This document shows positions 1-5,978 of a stretch of 8,260 bases of DNA, piece by piece. The position numbers were made by a program, and so were the translations under genes. Each line of letters begins with the position of its first letter. The first letter of the stretch is position 1. Under the pieces are notes generated by a model. That model did not search any database and had not been told where the DNA came from. It worked only from the letters and a program-made list of their open reading frames with translations. This stretch comes from UBA987 sp047620825 (GTDB lineage Bacteria; Bacteroidota; Bacteroidia; NS11-12g; UBA9320): NCBI GenBank assembly GCA_047620825.1, contig JBLHOC010000141.1, positions 1 to 8,260 on the forward strand, in the 5' to 3' direction.

Positions 1-339
1 TTCTTTACGCATTAGAGAAACAACTTCTTTAGGTCCAACATCTTTTTCTGAAGCCTGGTTTGCAATCGCGTGTAACGTATCTCCCTTTTTATAGTTGAGC
101 AACATCGCTTTCACGTCATCTAAATAATCATCGTCTATATCGGCAGGAACGGCAAGGGTTATCACCTTTTTGTCGTTTTTACTTAACCAGAATTGAGATC
201 GGCAGCTAGAGCTACAAAATCGAGCATTTTTTCGATTGGCTAGAAAAGATGCATTACAATTTTCGCACACCAACTCTGTCGACTTATGATTGGTACGAAA
301 CCCTTTTGTTGTCCGAAACATTCCTAATTCTAATTGCAT
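1..339 (-). CDS. Zinc-ribbon protein, N-terminal part (runs off left edge)
   Basis: An open frame of 113 codons begins at ATG 337-339 and runs without a stop to base 1, so only the N-terminal part is present. Residues 25-46 hold four cysteines in the order C25-x2-C28-x13-C42-x3-C46, with the surrounding text R-F-C-S-S-S-C-R and an aromatic pair F50-W51. This matches the small treble-clef/zinc-ribbon type in which the second cysteine pair sits on a short helix, so zinc binding is likely. An acidic linker (about 67-76) follows, then K84-K-G-D-T-L-H-A-I-A at about 84-93, which resembles the start of a LysM repeat, though one short match is not proof. No signal peptide is visible, so it is probably cytoplasmic. 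An in-frame TGA lies upstream of the ATG. Function is unknown; a nucleic-acid-binding or regulatory role is a guess from the zinc ribbon only. Confidence 0.7.
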   Translation of the reverse strand, partial: MQLELGMFRTTKGFRTNHKSTELVCENCNASFLANRKNARFCSSSCRSQFWLSKNDKKVITLAVPADIDDDYLDDVKAMLLNYKKGDTLHAIANQASEKDVGPKEVVSLMRKE

Positions 340-407
340 CTTAACGTTTATTTGATGCAACAAAATTCACGAAATTAATGGTGTTATCCCGCTTTAGCTT
401 CCCACAC

Positions 408-425
408 TGTACACAATATAGTACA
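408..425. repeat. Short inverted repeat TGTAC-N8-GTACA
   Basis: Five-base arms TGTAC (408-412) and GTACA (421-425) flank an AT-rich 8-base spacer. It lies in the 115-base gap between the zinc-ribbon gene and purQ, roughly 70 to 85 bases upstream of the zinc-ribbon start. The size and symmetry suit a dimeric repressor site, but arms this short occur by chance. The rest of the gap (340-454) holds nothing else clear apart from the hairpin at the purQ end. Confidence 0.25.
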
Positions 426-440
426 AACTAATAGACTGAT

Positions 441-468
441 TAAGAAACTGTTACCTATGCAGTAACGG
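441..468 (-). terminator. Weak hairpin at the end of purQ
   Basis: Read on the minus strand, 468-462 pairs with 454-448 to give a 7-bp stem (one G-U pair) with a 7-base loop that contains the purQ stop codon. It is followed by TTTCTTA (447-441). The U-tract is short and interrupted, so this is at best a weak intrinsic terminator for the regulator-purQ transcript. Confidence 0.35.
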
Positions 469-1147
469 AGGCCAATATGCTTTCAAACATGATTCGACCA
501 TCTGTATTAAACAATTTAGCATTGGCAGCACGTTCGGGATGCGGCATCATTCCAAATACGTTTCTTGAAGCATTTGTTATGCCAGCGATGTTATTGACAG
601 AACCATTTGGGTTACTTTCAGGACTAATTCCCCCATCTTGTGCGCAATAGTGAAACAGTATCTGATCATTGCTCTCCAACCGCTTAATCGTCTCTGCGTC
701 AGCGTAATATCGCCCTTCTGCATGCGCAATTGGAATTTTCAAAACGGCTCCTTGCTCTATTTTCGACGTAATCAAACTGTTGGAAGTCGCAGTTTTCAAA
801 AAGACATTTTCACATACAAATAGTTGATCTTCATTTCGAACTAGGGCACCGTCAAGTAAACCTGATTCGCATAGAATTTGGAATCCATTACAAATTCCCA
901 TTACGTATCCACCAGCATTTGCATGCGCAGTAACAGCCTCCATAATTGGACTTAACTTAGCAATGGCTCCACTACGCAAATAGTCGCCAAACGAAAATCC
1001 ACCAGGTATAAAGATAAAGTCACAACCTTTCAAGTCAACGTCTTTGTGCCATAATTCTTCAACTTTCTGACTTGAGATTTCTTCAAGTACGGTTATTAAA
1101 TCATGATCACAATTGGACCCAGGAAATATTACAACGCCAAATTTCAT
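455..1147 (-). CDS. purQ: Phosphoribosylformylglycinamidine synthase, glutaminase subunit PurQ
   Basis: PurQ releases ammonia from glutamine for PurL, which converts FGAR to FGAM in step four of de novo purine synthesis, in the cytoplasm. The 230 residues match the usual family length. The class I glutaminase features are all visible: the opening G-x-x-x-F-P-G-S-N-C at 4-13, F-I-P-G-G-F-S-F-G-D-Y at 46-56, the nucleophile elbow G84-I-C86-N-G with catalytic Cys86, A-H-A-E-G-R-Y at 141-147, and M-P-H203-P-E205-R completing the Cys-His-Glu triad. Start is ATG 1145-1147. This stand-alone form is normally part of the PurS/PurL/PurQ complex; neither partner is in the window. The gene sits 32 bases behind the AlbA_2-type gene on the same strand with no promoter or terminator seen between them, so the two are probably cotranscribed. 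It looks intact. Confidence 0.97.
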   Translation of the reverse strand: MKFGVVIFPGSNCDHDLITVLEEISSQKVEELWHKDVDLKGCDFIFIPGGFSFGDYLRSGAIAKLSPIMEAVTAHANAGGYVMGICNGFQILCESGLLDGALVRNEDQLFVCENVFLKTATSNSLITSKIEQGAVLKIPIAHAEGRYYADAETIKRLESNDQILFHYCAQDGGISPESNPNGSVNNIAGITNASRNVFGMMPHPERAANAKLFNTDGRIMFESILASVTA

Positions 1148-1179
1148 AAGACAAAATTACAATTCAACTAAAAGCTAAC

Positions 1180-1806
1180 CTACACAAGTGTATAATATTC
1201 CGTTTTTTCTGTTGTGTGTGATCTTAGAACTCCGGCACTGATTAAATTCACGATTATCTTAGTTGCTCTCCGAGTCGAGATATTGATCATGTGCTTATAA
1301 TGATTTAAGGTAATACGCTCGTTTTCAGACAAATAATTTAATATCGCCTTTTCCTTACTTGAATACTGAATCAATGTTCCAATGCCCGAGGCATTTTTTT
1401 TCAAGACATCAACCACGATTTTACTTGCTAACAAAGTCTTATCATTTACCCGGACATACGCCCACGATTTACCAGCTTCATCCTTGGCAAAATATGGCTT
1501 GTTATTGCCAGCTTGCACCTGACACTCCAAGACTGTCTTGCCTTCTACCGTATGGTGGTTTATAATTAGGCTGACTTCTGGTTTACAATAAAACCGCGCA
1601 GCCATATCGAGCATATAAACCTCTTCTTCCCCAGCAACACCGCAGACTTTCCTATCGTCTTGAACCCCAACCAGCAACGTGCCACCAACATGATTGGCAA
1701 ACGCCGACATTGTTTTGGCAATTTTAGATGAGCTGGTTATCGTCTGCTTATAATCAAGCGTGGCGCCTTCTCCCTTTTGCAGCAAATCATAGATACGCTT
1801 TTTCAC
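1180..1806 (-). CDS. AlbA_2/Schlafen-like putative DNA-binding regulator with C-terminal winged helix
   Basis: The first ~135 residues match the AlbA_2 (Schlafen-type) domain: T-L-D-Y-K at 16-20 where relatives have an E-x-K motif, then S-A-F-A-N-H-V-G-G-T-L-L-V-G-V-Q-D-D at 34-51, the hallmark of the fold, and Y-V-R-V-N-D-K at 117-123. A linker leads to about 60 residues (148-208) that read as a winged helix-turn-helix. At 208 residues it is shorter than the common AlbA_2-ATPase regulators and lacks their C-terminal ATPase-like domain. Family members are proposed transcription regulators or nucleic-acid-binding proteins; targets are unknown. The start is GTG (1804-1806): an in-frame TAA lies 12 bases upstream, and the next ATG (codon 33) would cut into the domain. 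It is followed 32 bases later by purQ. A strong terminator ends only 14 bases upstream of the start, so its own promoter is hard to place. Confidence 0.85.
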   Translation of the reverse strand: MKKRIYDLLQKGEGATLDYKQTITSSSKIAKTMSAFANHVGGTLLVGVQDDRKVCGVAGEEEVYMLDMAARFYCKPEVSLIINHHTVEGKTVLECQVQAGNNKPYFAKDEAGKSWAYVRVNDKTLLASKIVVDVLKKNASGIGTLIQYSSKEKAILNYLSENERITLNHYKHMINISTRRATKIIVNLISAGVLRSHTTEKTEYYTLV

Positions 1807-1820
1807 TTTCCGAATTTAAC

Positions 1821-1857
1821 AAAACAAAAAAACCTGAGCTATTGCCCAGGCTTTTTA
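1821..1857 (-). terminator. Intrinsic terminator after the small heat-shock gene
   Basis: On the minus strand a CCTGGG arm (1850-1845) pairs with CTCAGG (1838-1833), including one G-U pair; A/T pairs extend the stem on both sides. A run of seven T then G then four T follows (1832-1821). The G-U pairing favours the minus direction, that is, the end of the heat-shock transcript whose stop codon is 17 bases upstream. The mirrored A-run could also give weak plus-strand termination. Confidence 0.85.
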
Positions 1858-1873
1858 TATGAAAATGAAACTA

Positions 1874-2317
1874 TTACTTTATGGCTATTTCTTTCACTTT
1901 AGTCGTGGCTTTCTTTGGAATAACAACTTCCAACAGTCCATTTTTTAATTCCGCTTCGATTTTATCAACATTCGCGGTATCAGGTAGGTAAAAACTTCTT
2001 TTGAATTTTCCACTTCTAAATTCTCTCAAGTGGTACTTGTCTTTATCTTCTTCTTTTTTAGATTCTTTGTGTCCAGATATCACGAGTTCGTTATCGTTCA
2101 CATCTAGCTTGATGTCTTCTTTAGTAAAACCAGCAAATTCTACACTGATTTTAAAGGCCTTATCGTTCTCAATTACGTCCGCTTTTGGCGTTTGAAACGT
2201 TTCCATCGTAGAACTTGTATCTCTCATTAAATCAGAGAATACAGAATCGAATGGGCTTGGAAAAAATGTGTCGTTTAACAGGTTTCTTCGAGTAGGTTTA
2301 AATTTTGTAAGTGTCAT
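1874..2317 (-). CDS. Small heat-shock protein, Hsp20/alpha-crystallin family
   Basis: This is an ATP-independent holdase chaperone that forms oligomers and keeps unfolding proteins soluble for later refolding. From ATG 2315-2317 it is 147 residues, normal for bacterial Hsp20. Residues 1-40 are the variable N-terminal arm with F-F-P-S-P-F-D. The alpha-crystallin domain runs from about 43 to 136, with A-D-V-I-E at 46-50, V-E-F-A-G-F at 59-64 and the signature G127-L-L-E-V-V-I-P-K. The tail carries the I144-A-I146 (IxI) motif that docks onto neighbouring subunits. The frame is open ten codons further to a TTG at 2347, but that extension is low-complexity Ser/Asn/Thr, and relatives begin near M-T-L-x-K-F, so I prefer the ATG. 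The gene has its own terminator, a candidate promoter and direct repeats upstream, consistent with separate stress control. Confidence 0.95.
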   Translation of the reverse strand: MTLTKFKPTRRNLLNDTFFPSPFDSVFSDLMRDTSSTMETFQTPKADVIENDKAFKISVEFAGFTKEDIKLDVNDNELVISGHKESKKEEDKDKYHLREFRSGKFKRSFYLPDTANVDKIEAELKNGLLEVVIPKKATTKVKEIAIK

Positions 2318-2336
2318 TGTCGTATTATTTTTATTG

Positions 2337-2435
2337 TTACTCGACAATGTTCAAACGGTGTACCATTTCCAAAACATCACAAAATTGCGCCATTATGTCT
2401 TCATTCGCTATCGAAAACAACCATTCGTGCGCCAC
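2337..2435 (-). CDS. Possible 32-residue ORF between the methyltransferase and Hsp20 genes
   Basis: A GTG at 2433-2435 overlaps the last base of the upstream TAG stop (TAGTG), an arrangement typical of translational coupling. The frame runs 32 codons to TAA 2337-2339, 19 bases before the heat-shock ATG. An in-frame ATG at codon 15 gives an 18-residue alternative. The predicted peptide (for example A-H-E-W-L-F-S-I-A-N-E-D) is balanced and could form an amphipathic helix, unlike typical noncoding translation here. I recognise no family. The same stretch holds the direct repeats and a candidate promoter, so it may be regulatory DNA rather than a gene. If it is real, it could be a leader peptide for Hsp20. 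Confidence 0.25.
   Translation of the reverse strand: MAHEWLFSIANEDIMAQFCDVLEMVHRLNIVE
2352..2383 (-). promoter_or_regulatory. Candidate Bacteroidota-type promoter for the Hsp20 gene
   Basis: On the minus strand TTTG (2383-2380), a 20-base spacer, then ACCGTTTG (2359-2352) resemble TTTG-N19-21-TAnnTTTG, with two mismatches in the TA pair. Transcription would start near 2345, leaving a leader of roughly 28 bases. The nearer copy of the direct repeat ends three bases upstream of the TTTG. Confidence 0.35.
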
Positions 2436-2442
2436 TATGTCT
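2386..2442. repeat. Pair of 15-bp direct repeats, 42 bp apart
   Basis: TGCGCCATTATGTCT (2386-2400) and TGCGCCACTATGTCT (2428-2442) agree at 14 of 15 positions and are offset by exactly 42 bases. Beyond the core a weaker match continues on the minus side (GTTGTTTTCGA versus GATGTTTTGGA, with a one-base shift). The left copy abuts the candidate Hsp20 promoter; the right copy covers the stop codon of the upstream gene. It could be a paired regulator-binding site or the remains of a tandem duplication. Confidence 0.6.
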
Positions 2443-3049
2443 GATTTGAGGCAATTAAGAATCGATTCATTCCCAATTGCTCATTTGTAAAGACCGACTT
2501 AAACAAGGTTGACAAATCTATCATCAACTGATTAGCCTCTGTTTTTTGTTGATCCGTAATTACGACCTTGTTAAAAATCAAAACACCATCTTCTGTTAGG
2601 TGATCAGACAGCTTTTGCAAAAATTCTTTGGACTGAAATTTAGTTGGCACGTTTAAATCCGTGTATAAGTCTACGACAATCATTTGGTATGTTGACTCAT
2701 TTGAATCGATAAAGACGGATGCATCTATTTGCACAAGATCAACATTCGGAATGGCTTTTTCAAATGTTTTATACCAATGAAGAATGGTCCCGTTGTGCTC
2801 TACCCCAACTTGTTTAATCGAAGAATTCGATGTATTTAGCAATCTTGAAACCCCTCCTAGCCCAAATCCCATTACAAGGGCGTTATCTCGATTTTTGAGT
2901 GACAGGTCCACTTCTTCAAATAACCGCTTAAAAGCCAACTGCAAATTGCCGTTAGAATAGTTGGCGTTTCTACTATTTAGCAATCTTTTACCTTGGTATA
3001 GAACCAACTCAATGTACTCCGCTTCATTCTCGCTGCTGACTATACGCAT
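2435..3049 (-). CDS. Spermidine-synthase-like / class I methyltransferase-fold protein
   Basis: From ATG 3047-3049 this is 204 residues with a Rossmann-type SAM-binding fold: the glycine loop G61-F-G-L-G-G66 after beta-1, G-V-E84-H-N with the acidic residue ending beta-2, Q-I-D109-A after beta-3, and V-V-D127-L-Y-T-D131 at beta-4 where aminopropyltransferases hold active-site acids. N-A-N-Y-S-N-G near 28-34 and the overall order resemble the short spermidine-synthase-like proteins of Bacteroidota, whose substrate is unknown. It is shorter than true SpeE (about 280), so polyamine synthesis is doubtful. The frame is open upstream to TTG 3145, but that extension translates through the terminator of the previous gene. 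A TTG at 3088 would add W-V-K-W-V-C-S-F-V-W-P, which resembles the N-terminus of relatives, so the start is uncertain by 13 codons. Confidence 0.85.
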   Translation of the reverse strand: MRIVSSENEAEYIELVLYQGKRLLNSRNANYSNGNLQLAFKRLFEEVDLSLKNRDNALVMGFGLGGVSRLLNTSNSSIKQVGVEHNGTILHWYKTFEKAIPNVDLVQIDASVFIDSNESTYQMIVVDLYTDLNVPTKFQSKEFLQKLSDHLTEDGVLIFNKVVITDQQKTEANQLMIDLSTLFKSVFTNEQLGMNRFLIASNQT

Positions 3050-3057
3050 AGGCCATA

Positions 3058-3089
3058 CAAAAGAACAGACCCATTTGACCCAAAACAAA
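3058..3089 (-). promoter_or_regulatory. Candidate promoter for the spermidine-synthase-like gene
   Basis: On the minus strand TTTG (3089-3086), a 20-base spacer and TTCTTTTG (3065-3058) fit the Bacteroidota pattern with a single mismatch. The -33 element lies inside the U-tract of the preceding terminator. The ATG at 3049 is only eight bases past the -7 element, which would give a leaderless or nearly leaderless mRNA. T-rich sequence makes chance matches more likely. Confidence 0.4.
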
Positions 3090-3115
3090 AAACCCAGGTT
3101 ATTAACCTGGGTTTT
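3081..3115 (-). terminator. Strong intrinsic terminator of the T9SS-protein gene
   Basis: AACCCAGGTT (3091-3100) and AACCTGGGTT (3104-3113) form a perfect stem with a three-base loop. A/T pairs extend it to 12 bp. On the minus strand it is followed by TTTTTTGTTTT. It begins about 22 bases after the stop codon of the T9SS-exported protein gene. The near-perfect symmetry could also stop plus-strand transcription, although the plus-side T-run is shorter. Confidence 0.92.
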
Positions 3116-3137
3116 AATATTATTTTGTTTGTTTTTT

Positions 3138-5861
3138 TTAGTCAACTTTTATCAGCTTAGCAGCCCCTTGGTGTTGGCTTCCTTTGATGCTAATAATATA
3201 ATTTCCTGCAGGCATGTTTGACACATCTAAGCCAATTGAAGTCTCGGTACCATAAACACGTACTTTACTCGTTTGTATTACTTGTCCGTGATAATTCAAT
3301 ACTTCTATAGTTAAGTCATCTGCGCCACGAACAGCCATATCTATAGTTACGTTGCTTTGAGCTGGGTTTGGGTATGCCTTAATACTAACAGAGTTATCAT
3401 TTTTAACAGACTTAACACTCGTTAACATACTTGATGATTTCCAAATACCTCTACCGTGAGTACCTGCATATAAAACAGCTCCAGTTCTCTTGCCGCTCTT
3501 CCATATTTTCTCTTCCACTTGTCTTATCATGAATACTGGAACTCTTGGTATACTGTCTTTATTGTATGTCCAAGTTGGTGTTGTAGCAGTACCGTTTTGT
3601 GCATAGTAAATGCCGTACTCTGTACCTAATATTATGTTAGATGGATCGTCGACGCTAATCTCTGCATCATAAACAGGGAATGATGGTAATGCGCCTTGAA
3701 TACTTCTCCAAGTTGGCACATCATCCAGTGCATTTAGTGTGATATACACATGGCTTGAATTTCCATAGTTACCAAGTGTAACAATAACTCGGTTCGGATC
3801 ATTTTGATCCACTTCAATATCTGTTACCGATCTTCCTGTTGGCAGGTTTGAATTGATATTACGAATAGATAAACTATCTGAAATAGTCGCACCGGTTAAA
3901 GCTGCAGTATCCCAAAGAGTTATATTCAATCCATCAATACGGCTTAGTGAACTCGAATTCGTACTACTAACAAAAAGGTTTCCTCCGTCTGCAGTGATTT
4001 CCATTACATGTGGGGCAAACGACGTAGCAGCAAGTTTAAACCATTGTGGATTGGGAGAAAGTACGGCATCGTTAGCCATCCATACTCCTCTATCCATTGC
4101 GAAGAACAATCTACTAGAGGAATCTTCAAGGTCTTCCCACAAGCGCATTGGTGTATTAAAAATATTATTTCCTTGTCTTATGGTACCATCTGTATTTAAT
4201 GATGCAGGTTCACCACTTCCAGCGAGGCGTGAATCCCAAATTGGAGACGGGCTACCACCAGCATTTAGTGATCGACGCATGTTACCATTTTGACTTTCTG
4301 CAAAGATAATGTCAGGGTTAATTTCAGACACTTCACATTGAAAACCATCTCCACCGATAATGTCTTCAGCTGATTGTGGTGTATTTCCTTTACCATCAAT
4401 CACCATAGAGTTGTTATCTTGTGTTCCACCAACAACAACACCATTGTTACCACCAGCAATCCCGTAGAATTGGGTTGTACCATATCCGTTGTATAATGTT
4501 GTATAATTAGATAGCTCTGCATTGGTTGTGCGGCTTACGCCACCATCAGACGTGATATACATAATTATTGGATCCGACTTCGTATCAAATGTTATATAGT
4601 GTTTATCCGCATGAATCCCAAAAGGATTTGCTTTACTGTCATTGTTGTTTCCAACAATTCTTGCGCCTGTTTCAGGTGTCCACTCAGCAAACTGAATGCC
4701 ACCCATAAAAATGCGTTCTCTATTATTCGGATGAACGGCTACACATAAATCGTAACCCCCTTGAGAATGAATTGTAGTTGGTCCAGTGGCCAAACCTGGT
4801 ATAGACCAAGGTGCAAAGAATGAACTGGCATTTCCAATTATTTTTGCGAAATTCTTACCATTGTCTTTCGACTGATACACACCAACTAATCCAGAACCTG
4901 CAGTTGCCTGACCCGTAGGTCCGTTAAAAGTAACAGAACCAACAACTACGATATATGAATAGGCTGGGTCTGATTCCGAAACGGCAATTGCAATCCGGCT
5001 AACGCCACCCAATGGAATTCCATCAACAGCTGAATAACTCCCTGTTGTTGTAGGGTTTTCCGAACGATATACTGTATTGGTATAAAGCAATGCAGTACCA
5101 TTTTTATCAATAACAAAATCGCGTGCATTACCACCTATCATCGAAGTCCATATTGCGTCATTGCCTTCAGTAGAAACTCTTAATCCGGTGTTGGTAGCAG
5201 CAAAAACTATGTTTTTAGATGGGTGTGCAACCACTTTGTTGACATACGCATATCCAGATGTACTTGGGATTTTATCAAATGTTTTCCCGTTGTCTGTACT
5301 TTTGTAAATACCGCCTCCTCTAAATCCAGGTGTAAATGCTTCTTGACCGCCGCCTCCGGTAAATGACTCTCCTGTTCCAAAATAGATAGTTCCATCAAGC
5401 GTTTGACATATACTTGAAATAGCCATATCTTCGAACTGATCGTTGATTGGATACCAGGATGCTCCTTTATTGGTTGACTTGAATAAGCCACCCATAACGC
5501 CACCAGCGAACAGGGTTTTGTTATCGTTTCTGTCAACTAACAATGCACGTGTTCTTCCTCCTCTATTATCAGGACCTGCAAAGGACCATGACAATGGGAA
5601 ACTAGCTTTTCCGTGTGTCTTATAAAACTGCTTTAATTCCGCTTTCGCTTGAGCAACGTCAGCCGGATCCACTATACCAGTGTATTGATTGGCGCGGAGA
5701 CTGTTTAAATACTCTTGAGCTCCTATGAAAGTTTGGGTAGTTTCTTGTTCTTGCTGTCTAGGTTGATATACTGTTTCCTGACTAACTGAAAAGTTTGCCA
5801 ACAAACCCGTTACACCAACAACGGCAGCTGCTAAAACGCTATAGTAAATATTCTTCTTCAT
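3138..5861 (-). CDS. Large exported beta-propeller (sortilin/BNR-like) protein with T9SS sorting domain
   Basis: This 907-residue protein is built for export. A Sec signal peptide (K2-K3, hydrophobic 9-22) and a Gln-rich linker (about 33-43) precede a long beta-propeller region (about 92-810). That region carries Asp-box/BNR-type repeats: F-K-S-T-N-K-G-A-S-W at 127-136, Y-K-S-T-D-N-G-K-T-F at 186-195 and Y-Q-S-K-D-N-G-K-N-F at 329-338. G-G-T-Q-D-N-N-S (478-485) and T-H-G-R-G-I-W (801-807) are typical of VPS10/sortilin-like propellers in this phylum. Residues 826-907 are a T9SS type A C-terminal domain: A-Y-P-N-P, then M-P-A-G-N-Y, ending K-L-I-K-V-D. The protein should therefore cross the outer membrane and be anchored or released. 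No protease or glycosidase active site is recognisable, so adhesion or glycan/peptide binding is more likely than catalysis, but this is inference. ATG 5859-5861 is supported by the signal peptide. It has its own promoter and terminator and appears intact. Confidence 0.93.
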   Translation of the reverse strand: MKKNIYYSVLAAAVVGVTGLLANFSVSQETVYQPRQQEQETTQTFIGAQEYLNSLRANQYTGIVDPADVAQAKAELKQFYKTHGKASFPLSWSFAGPDNRGGRTRALLVDRNDNKTLFAGGVMGGLFKSTNKGASWYPINDQFEDMAISSICQTLDGTIYFGTGESFTGGGGQEAFTPGFRGGGIYKSTDNGKTFDKIPSTSGYAYVNKVVAHPSKNIVFAATNTGLRVSTEGNDAIWTSMIGGNARDFVIDKNGTALLYTNTVYRSENPTTTGSYSAVDGIPLGGVSRIAIAVSESDPAYSYIVVVGSVTFNGPTGQATAGSGLVGVYQSKDNGKNFAKIIGNASSFFAPWSIPGLATGPTTIHSQGGYDLCVAVHPNNRERIFMGGIQFAEWTPETGARIVGNNNDSKANPFGIHADKHYITFDTKSDPIIMYITSDGGVSRTTNAELSNYTTLYNGYGTTQFYGIAGGNNGVVVGGTQDNNSMVIDGKGNTPQSAEDIIGGDGFQCEVSEINPDIIFAESQNGNMRRSLNAGGSPSPIWDSRLAGSGEPASLNTDGTIRQGNNIFNTPMRLWEDLEDSSSRLFFAMDRGVWMANDAVLSPNPQWFKLAATSFAPHVMEITADGGNLFVSSTNSSSLSRIDGLNITLWDTAALTGATISDSLSIRNINSNLPTGRSVTDIEVDQNDPNRVIVTLGNYGNSSHVYITLNALDDVPTWRSIQGALPSFPVYDAEISVDDPSNIILGTEYGIYYAQNGTATTPTWTYNKDSIPRVPVFMIRQVEEKIWKSGKRTGAVLYAGTHGRGIWKSSSMLTSVKSVKNDNSVSIKAYPNPAQSNVTIDMAVRGADDLTIEVLNYHGQVIQTSKVRVYGTETSIGLDVSNMPAGNYIISIKGSQHQGAAKLIKVD

Positions 5862-5900
5862 ATTACTTTTTAAATACAGTTCTTCTTAATGTCAACTATG

Positions 5901-5931
5901 CAAATTTATTAGGATTCTAGTTTAATCCAAG
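5901..5931 (-). promoter_or_regulatory. Bacteroidota-type promoter of the T9SS-protein gene
   Basis: On the minus strand CTTG (5931-5928), a 19-base spacer and TAAATTTG (5908-5901) match TTTG-N19-TAnnTTTG with one mismatch in the -33 box and a perfect -7 box. Transcription should begin near 5895, giving an A/T-rich leader of about 34 bases before ATG 5861. It lies in the 111-base gap after the beta-barrel gene, so the two genes need not share a transcript. Confidence 0.7.
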
Positions 5932-5951
5932 ACTTAATTCACCATGGGAGA

Positions 5952-5978
5952 GGTCAATTTGAGCAACGGAAATTAACC
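5952..5978 (-). other. Stem-loop over the stop codon of the beta-barrel gene
   Basis: Minus-strand GGTTAATTT (5978-5970) pairs with AAATTGACC (5960-5952), giving nine pairs with one G-U and a nine-base loop. It includes the TAA stop. No T-run follows, so it is not a standard intrinsic terminator; it may stabilise the 3' end or act with a termination factor. Confidence 0.35.

Noticed and set aside
638..823. 61-codon plus-strand open frame
   Set aside because: It lies wholly inside purQ on the other strand and its translation resembles no family.
2318..2347. Ten-codon TTG-started N-terminal extension of the Hsp20 protein
   Set aside because: Low-complexity residues before a family-typical M-T-L-T-K-F start; the ATG at 2317 is better.
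3050..3145. 32-codon TTG-started extension of the spermidine-synthase-like protein
   Set aside because: Most of it is the translated terminator hairpin and T-run of the previous gene; only the last 13 codons (from TTG 3088) remain possible.
3853..4293. 146-codon plus-strand open frame, and others overlapping 4008-5625
   Set aside because: They are antisense or out-of-frame shadows of the intact 907-residue T9SS-protein gene, which has continuous domain evidence.
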